A program made the position numbers and the translations under genes. This document shows positions 5,566 to 9,231 of a stretch of 9,231 nt of DNA, one piece after another. The DNA is from CAYWXK01 sp964462515. GTDB lineage: Bacteria; Planctomycetota; Phycisphaerae; Sedimentisphaerales; Anaerobacaceae. The number at the start of each line of letters is the position of its first letter. The first letter of the stretch is position 1. The stretch lies in the NCBI GenBank assembly GCA_964462515.1, contig CAYWXK010000086.1:1-9231 (forward strand), written 5' to 3'. Below the pieces are notes generated by a model. It had not been told where the DNA came from, made no database searches, and saw only the letters and a list, made by a program, of their open reading frames with translations.

Positions 5566-6786
5566 TTATCGTTGAAATTTCACTTCTGGTTGAACTGTCT
5601 GAATAACCGTGCTGGGACCGCCTGCGCTATATGTGTTTATACGAACTTTCTGGAGGAGCTGGTCGAAGTTGGCCTTGCCTTTTGCAAAGATGTCAATGTC
5701 GGCCTTTTTGACACGAATAGTCATTATTGTGGCCCCTCCGGACACATCCTTTGTGCGTAAGAGTGTTTGCATAAGGTCGGCGCGTTTTCTGCTTGCAGTT
5801 GTGGCAGTGCGACTTGTGCCTCGTTGAGATGCATCAGAGCGCGGTGAAGCCGTGGATAAACGACTTGTGCCTGTTTGAGGGGCAGCAGAACTAGGACGGG
5901 TTTCTACGGTTTCTAAAATGACATCGACAGGGGCACAGCCTCTGATTGTTATGATGACCGATTCCTCGGGTTTTAGGTTTCGAATGTTCGCTGCATGCTT
6001 TAAGGACTTGATAATCAAATCTTTAAGCTGCTCGACTTTCTCGCCATCGTATTCCCTGGTAGGTGCTCCCACCCGCCTGGAGATTACAATCCGCGATTCC
6101 TGACTGTGGCCGACGTCCTCTTGTTGCGAATACAGCTCACGCTTGGTCTCTTCCCAGGTTAAATCGCCCTGCTCGTTAGGCTCTTGTTCTTTGATTTCAG
6201 ATGGAGGGGCCAGCGGGAAATCCACCTGGAGCAGAAAAATCACTCCATAGCCCTCAAGGTATATAGCTTCAGGACCGGCAGATCTACCGAACGGGTCCCA
6301 CTTTAGTGAAGTGTTAAGACCATATTCCTGGCGGAGCTTCTTGTCGAAAATGCGGCACATTATGCCGACGTCCTCGGTTATTGCAGCCAGGTCTTCTGCC
6401 TTAATTTCTTCAACAGGAATTACCAGAATCGTTTGTGCAGCTTGTGAGTGCAATTGGAGGAGTAAGTTTTCATTCATGCTCACCGTAGACTCTTGGTCCG
6501 CTGCTGGCAAACTCGCAGCCGTTGCCTGATAGACGAGGTAGTCAACTTGTTTGAGAGCTTCTTGTGTGGCATCCAAATTTTTCTGAGAAGCCTCTACTTG
6601 ATTTTGTGCGGCGCTAACTTCAGCCTCTGCCTGTTCTTGTGCTTCCTTTGCTGCCGCTTCTGCATCCCTTTGCGCACCGGCTACGGCTTCTTCAAGCCCC
6701 TCTTCACCTGCGCTTTGGGCCGGGGCGCAAGCCGGTGTTGCCAGAATGAGCATCATAAGAACGACTGTCGAAATAAAAGGTCTCAT
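5566..6786 (-). CDS. Exported coiled-coil protein of unknown function, third gene of the ECF operon
   Basis: This 406-aa protein has an N-terminal signal (hydrophobic 4-17). Cleavage may be by signal peptidase I near APAQSA (21-26). Cys20 in TPAC is a possible but poor lipobox. Residues 27-82 are an Ala/Glu/Gln-rich heptad-like coiled coil. A first globular part (about 104-290) includes YLEGYGVIFLLQVDFPLAPP (176-195) and a helix EYDGEKVEQLKDLIIKSLKHA (245-265), then VIITIRG. A Ser/Thr/Arg linker (297-335) contains an internal repeat with GTSR. The last part (336-406) has TIMTIRVKKADIDIFAKGK (353-371). I recall similar proteins beside ECF sigma genes in planctomycetes but know no function. The Shine-Dalgarno GAAAGGAG lies in the tail of the preceding gene and the gap is 3 bases, so translation is coupled. 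A role as periplasmic partner or effector of the sigma system is inferred from position. Confidence 0.75.
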   Translation of the reverse strand: MRPFISTVVLMMLILATPACAPAQSAGEEGLEEAVAGAQRDAEAAAKEAQEQAEAEVSAAQNQVEASQKNLDATQEALKQVDYLVYQATAASLPAADQESTVSMNENLLLQLHSQAAQTILVIPVEEIKAEDLAAITEDVGIMCRIFDKKLRQEYGLNTSLKWDPFGRSAGPEAIYLEGYGVIFLLQVDFPLAPPSEIKEQEPNEQGDLTWEETKRELYSQQEDVGHSQESRIVISRRVGAPTREYDGEKVEQLKDLIIKSLKHAANIRNLKPEESVIITIRGCAPVDVILETVETRPSSAAPQTGTSRLSTASPRSDASQRGTSRTATTASRKRADLMQTLLRTKDVSGGATIMTIRVKKADIDIFAKGKANFDQLLQKVRINTYSAGGPSTVIQTVQPEVKFQR

Positions 6787-6789
6787 TTT

Positions 6790-7518
6790 TTACTCCTTTC
6801 TTTCAAATGGGTTTTCGGTTTCTGATGTATCCGGCGGCACAATGTTCGGTTGTGTGTCAGCCAGAAATTTCGCTATGTCATATCTTGCCCGCAGCAGCTC
6901 ATCCTCAGTATAACTTGCTAATGTCACCAGGCCGCTGCTAAGCTGGGTTTTATCCTGCAGGCGGTTTGTTTCTATTTGTTGCAGTGCTGCAGCAACCCAC
7001 CGGCGGTCTTGCGTCTGGGCCGCGTTGATTGCATCTATAAGCTGCTCAAGCAACTGATTTGTCACGGTGGTGGAGGCGGCTAAAGTCCGCGTTGCAAACT
7101 GATTCAAATCCTGGCGGTACTGCTGGTCAAGCTGGTCTTTAAGACGGGCATAACTGACCGCTGAGCTTAATTGCCAGTATCGCCCCATCTCTTCAAGAAG
7201 GTTCTGGCGAATGACCGGCTCAATAGCCGCCTGAAGCTGCTCAACATCCGGCGGCTTCGGTGCCGACAATCGACCGGCTAAATACCCGGCGGCTATCAAT
7301 ATAACTGCCGCCGCAGCTAATTTAGAAATACTGCTTATCATCTTGAGTAAGTCTGGAAGCAGAATTCTTTTCGTGGTTGTTTTTGTTGGCACTGTGCCGG
7401 CAGCCTCGGTTAGCTTCGCAATAGTCGCATCGATAGTTTCTTGCGGCGGCCCCGGTGGGACCGGCGTTTGTGCAAGGGTCTCTGTAGCCTTGCTTAAAAG
7501 GTCATCTTTGTTTTTCAT
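6790..7518 (-). CDS. Single-pass membrane protein, probable anti-sigma factor
   Basis: This 242-aa protein has a cytoplasmic N-terminal part of about 60 residues, including the motif TPVPPGPPQETIDATIAKL (18-36). One membrane helix follows at about 64-84 (AAAAVILIAAGYLAGRL), then a largely helical, Gln-rich outer part (92-225; repeated QLL, QQ and Leu heptads) suited to coiled-coil contacts. No H-x3-C-x2-C zinc-binding anti-sigma motif is present; the protein has no Cys at all. Position directly after an ECF sigma gene (3-base gap, GAGG 8 bases before the ATG), membrane topology and length fit an anti-sigma role. By that model the N-terminal part would hold the sigma factor and the outer domain would sense stress. 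This is inference from context; it could also be a structural partner of the 406-aa protein. Confidence 0.65.
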   Translation of the reverse strand: MKNKDDLLSKATETLAQTPVPPGPPQETIDATIAKLTEAAGTVPTKTTTKRILLPDLLKMISSISKLAAAAVILIAAGYLAGRLSAPKPPDVEQLQAAIEPVIRQNLLEEMGRYWQLSSAVSYARLKDQLDQQYRQDLNQFATRTLAASTTVTNQLLEQLIDAINAAQTQDRRWVAAALQQIETNRLQDKTQLSSGLVTLASYTEDELLRARYDIAKFLADTQPNIVPPDTSETENPFERKE

Positions 7519-7521
7519 AGC

Positions 7522-8049
7522 TTATACCTCACTACTTTTGTATTTATCAGACGATGGCTCAAAGTATTCGCGAAGTTTTATTCGTGCACGGTGCAGCAGG
7601 ACACCGGCAGCATTGGTTTTGATGCCGAGTTGTTTTGCAATCTGCCGGTAGCTCATATCATTCAAATATCGCAGGCAAAAAACCTGCCCCTCTTGTGGCG
7701 GCAGCAGGCTTATGGCCATTCGCAGCCTCTCGGTCAATTCCTGCTGCTGCACCTGCTGCACTGGTCCCAGATTTTCACTCGGAATCGCTGCCCAGGCGGC
7801 ATCAGCCGAATTAGACTTCACCTGCCGAATCCTCTGACGCAGGCAGTCTATTGCTCTCACAGTGGCCAGTCGCACTAAAAGTGCAGAAAAATTACGCACA
7901 CGCTGACGTTGCGAAACCTGCAGGGCCGAAACAAACGTCTCCTGAAAGCAATCAGAGGCATCCGTATGGTTGCCCAGCAGTCTATATGCAGTCCGCCAGA
8001 CGATTGGTCCGTATTTTTTAACAATTACCTGCCAATCAATAACTTGCAA
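7522..8049 (-). CDS. ECF-type RNA polymerase sigma factor (TTG start)
   Basis: This 175-aa protein has the two-domain plan of extracytoplasmic-function sigma factors. Region 2 covers about 8-76: DASDCFQETFVSAL (30-43) is the core-binding and -10 recognition helix pair, and RNFSALLVRLATVRAIDCLRQR (52-73) is the region 2.3/2.4 equivalent. Region 4 covers about 105-162: ISLLPPQEGQVFCLRYLNDMSYRQIAKQLGI (113-143) and the recognition helix AAGVLLHRARIKLRE (147-161), which reads the -35 box. No extra C-terminal domain is present. There is no ATG near the domain start; the TTG is supported by AAGGAG exactly 6 bases upstream. It heads a three-gene unit with 3-base gaps, so it is probably held by the next gene's product and released on an envelope signal. 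It may control its own promoter. Confidence 0.92.
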   Translation of the reverse strand: MQVIDWQVIVKKYGPIVWRTAYRLLGNHTDASDCFQETFVSALQVSQRQRVRNFSALLVRLATVRAIDCLRQRIRQVKSNSADAAWAAIPSENLGPVQQVQQQELTERLRMAISLLPPQEGQVFCLRYLNDMSYRQIAKQLGIKTNAAGVLLHRARIKLREYFEPSSDKYKSSEV

Positions 8050-8106
8050 GCAAGTCTCCTTTTTAGCAATTGGCCTTTGTTATAGTAGTCGCTGCATCTG
8101 CATATT

Positions 8107-8134
8107 TTATTACAGAGGGCAAAACAAGGTTCAA
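8107..8134 (-). promoter_or_regulatory. Possible promoter of the ECF operon
   Basis: On the minus strand TTGAAC (8134-8129), 16 bases, then TAATAA (8112-8107) give a start about 50 bases before the TTG codon. The same place reads GAACCTT with CTGTAA about 16 bases on, which resembles the GAAC-type -35 used by many ECF sigma factors, so self-activation is possible. The palindrome CAAAAGTTTTG (8132-8142) overlaps the -35. The remainder of the divergent gap up to 8317 is AT-rich and shows a weak AAAATGC/GCATTTT hairpin (8146-8169) but no gene. Confidence 0.35.
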
Positions 8135-8317
8135 AAGTTTTGTAAAAAATGCAGGTATCGGGGCATTTTCTTAAAAAAAATGATAATTTATTTGATTGTT
8201 TTCAGATTTTTTTCTTGAAATTTTCTTTTCACACGTCACAATAATCCTTAGTTGTAGGTCGTAAGCTCTATCTTATGTGCCTTATGGAGCAAATAAGTGC
8301 AGTACAATGGAGGCATA

Positions 8318-9037
8318 ATGTTGGGTGTTAGAAAATTTGTAGTGCTGTTGGCGCTGGTTATCCTGGCATGTCCATTGTTGCTCGGGGGGTGCGAAAGCTC
8401 ACAAAAAACTACACAACCTGCGCCTGTGGCAACCGATAAGCTAAAGGTCACGGCAACCGACCTCAGGAAAGAGAGTTTATTAAAAGAGCTCGACCGCAAA
8501 TTCGAAAATCCCGATGCCCATTTTCAACTGGGCGAACTGTACCAGGCCGATGGCCTCTGGTCCAAGGCTGAATACCATTACAATATCGCGCTAAGTTTTG
8601 CTCCTGCTCACAGGCCTGCACAGGCGGCGAAGGTAAAGGTATTGCAAAGTAGCGGCAAGACCGCCACAGCTAAAGTTGCCGCCGATCTCTATATCAATCA
8701 GGTTTCCGGCTCGCCGGAAGAATCCCTTAAACTCGGCCTGGCATTTGCAAAGCAGCAGCTCGATGATTATGCCTTGTCCTGTTATATGCAGGCGCTGAAT
8801 TTAGCACCGAATTCGGCCAGGGTTAATAGGGAGATTGGTTACTATTATCTGCGCAAGAACGATTTAATTCGCGCCAGGGAATATCTTGTCCGCAGTTTTC
8901 AGCTTGACCCCAGGCAGCCCGATGTGGCCGGTGAATTAGGCCGGCTCGGCGTGGCTGTGCGAATACCCAGGAGAACTGGCACGCAGGTAAAGAAACTGGA
9001 TAAAATTGTTGGAGGTTCGGGCGAGGTGCCAAAGTAA
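8318..9037 (+). CDS. TPR-repeat lipoprotein
   Basis: This is a 239-aa protein from the ATG at 8318. A GTG at 8297 would add seven residues, but the ATG gives a standard 25-residue lipoprotein signal (GVRK, hydrophobic core, lipobox LGGC with Cys25) and has GGAGG 4 bases before it. After a Thr/Pro-rich linker come at least three tetratricopeptide units: about 66-100 (DAHFQLGELYQADGLWSKAE... ending in P), 132-166 (ESLKLGLAFAKQQLDDYALS...NLAPNSA) and 167-200 (REIGYYYLRKNDLIRAREYL...LDPRQP). The tail is basic and Gly-rich. TPR lipoproteins scaffold protein complexes at the envelope, as in pilus, secretion or outer-membrane assembly; no partner gene is visible. It diverges from the ECF operon across 268 bases, so shared control is possible but unproven. 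Confidence 0.85.
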   Translation: MLGVRKFVVLLALVILACPLLLGGCESSQKTTQPAPVATDKLKVTATDLRKESLLKELDRKFENPDAHFQLGELYQADGLWSKAEYHYNIALSFAPAHRPAQAAKVKVLQSSGKTATAKVAADLYINQVSGSPEESLKLGLAFAKQQLDDYALSCYMQALNLAPNSARVNREIGYYYLRKNDLIRAREYLVRSFQLDPRQPDVAGELGRLGVAVRIPRRTGTQVKKLDKIVGGSGEVPK

Positions 9038-9153
9038 AAAGATTTGAGCCGCACTAAAATTATCTTTACAATAGCTCTTTAACAAAAACTAAAGTCAGGA
9101 CTGTATCAAACTTAATTTTGGTGCCGCTTTACGTTTCGTAGCTATTTTCATTG

Positions 9154-9187
9154 CCCCGTGGCGAAAGGATGCGCTGCGGGGTTTTTT
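9154..9187 (+). terminator. Rho-independent terminator downstream of the TPR gene
   Basis: CCCCGTGGCG (9154-9163) pairs with CGCTGCGGGG (9172-9181), a 10-bp stem with two G-T pairs and an 8-base loop, followed by six T's (9182-9187). It lies about 115 bases beyond the TPR stop, so it either ends a long 3' untranslated region or a separate short RNA. Nothing further is seen to the window end. Confidence 0.85.
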
Positions 9188-9231
9188 CATTTTCAATTTG
9201 CTGTTTTCTATTTATTATTTCCGTTACCTTG

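Noticed and set aside
1..9231. CRISPR arrays, insertion sequences and transposase genes
   Set aside because: No regularly spaced repeats, terminal inverted repeats with a transposase, or integrase-like proteins were seen in any frame.

Overview
The window looks like a bacterial chromosome segment, most probably from a planctomycete of the Phycisphaerae type. The reasons are a compact operon of an ECF sigma factor, a membrane protein with a Pro-rich 'PVPPGPP' N-terminus and a large secreted protein of unknown function, plus a WYL regulator, a TPR lipoprotein and a stand-alone TrpB2. This placement is an inference from gene content and was not tested by a search. Most of the window has moderate GC. 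The first ~1390 bases are clearly richer in GC and in G/C-ending codons (40 of 60 bases at 541-600 against 23 of 60 at 2041-2100), so that block may be transferred DNA or an assembly join.

Layout: 1-1338 (+) holds a small one-helix membrane protein overlapping by 4 bases a PstS-like phosphate-binding lipoprotein. A 246-base AT-rich gap carries a good sigma70 promoter for trpB2 (1585-2973, +). Next comes a beta-barrel outer-membrane protein of the Gcw_chp/TIGR02001 type (3054-3899, +), closed by a strong terminator. A tRNA-Thr(UGU) gene (minus strand) and a WYL-domain regulator (4178-5158, minus) follow. The 407-base gap 5159-5565 has no convincing protein gene. It does hold a 34-bp imperfect palindrome that carries sigma70-like promoters on both strands with fully overlapping footprints. 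The minus-strand promoter faces the WYL gene. The plus-strand promoter faces a structured stretch ending in a terminator, a candidate ~220-nt non-coding RNA.

From 8049 down to 5566 (minus) lies the three-gene unit ECF sigma factor (TTG start), probable membrane anti-sigma protein, and a 406-aa exported coiled-coil protein. The genes are separated by 3-base gaps, each has a Shine-Dalgarno in the end of the previous gene, and the unit ends in a perfect 11-bp terminator hairpin. Facing away from it is a TPR lipoprotein gene (8318-9037, +) with a terminator ~115 bases past its stop.

How the parts may work together: the sigma/anti-sigma/exported-protein unit fits an envelope-sensing circuit in which the last protein is a periplasmic sensor or effector. 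The palindromic promoter would make transcription of the WYL regulator and of the putative RNA mutually exclusive, and offers an obvious operator. TrpB2 and the barrel protein may share a transcript but have no evident functional link. The least-described items are the overlapping palindromic promoter pair with its candidate RNA and the third gene of the ECF operon.
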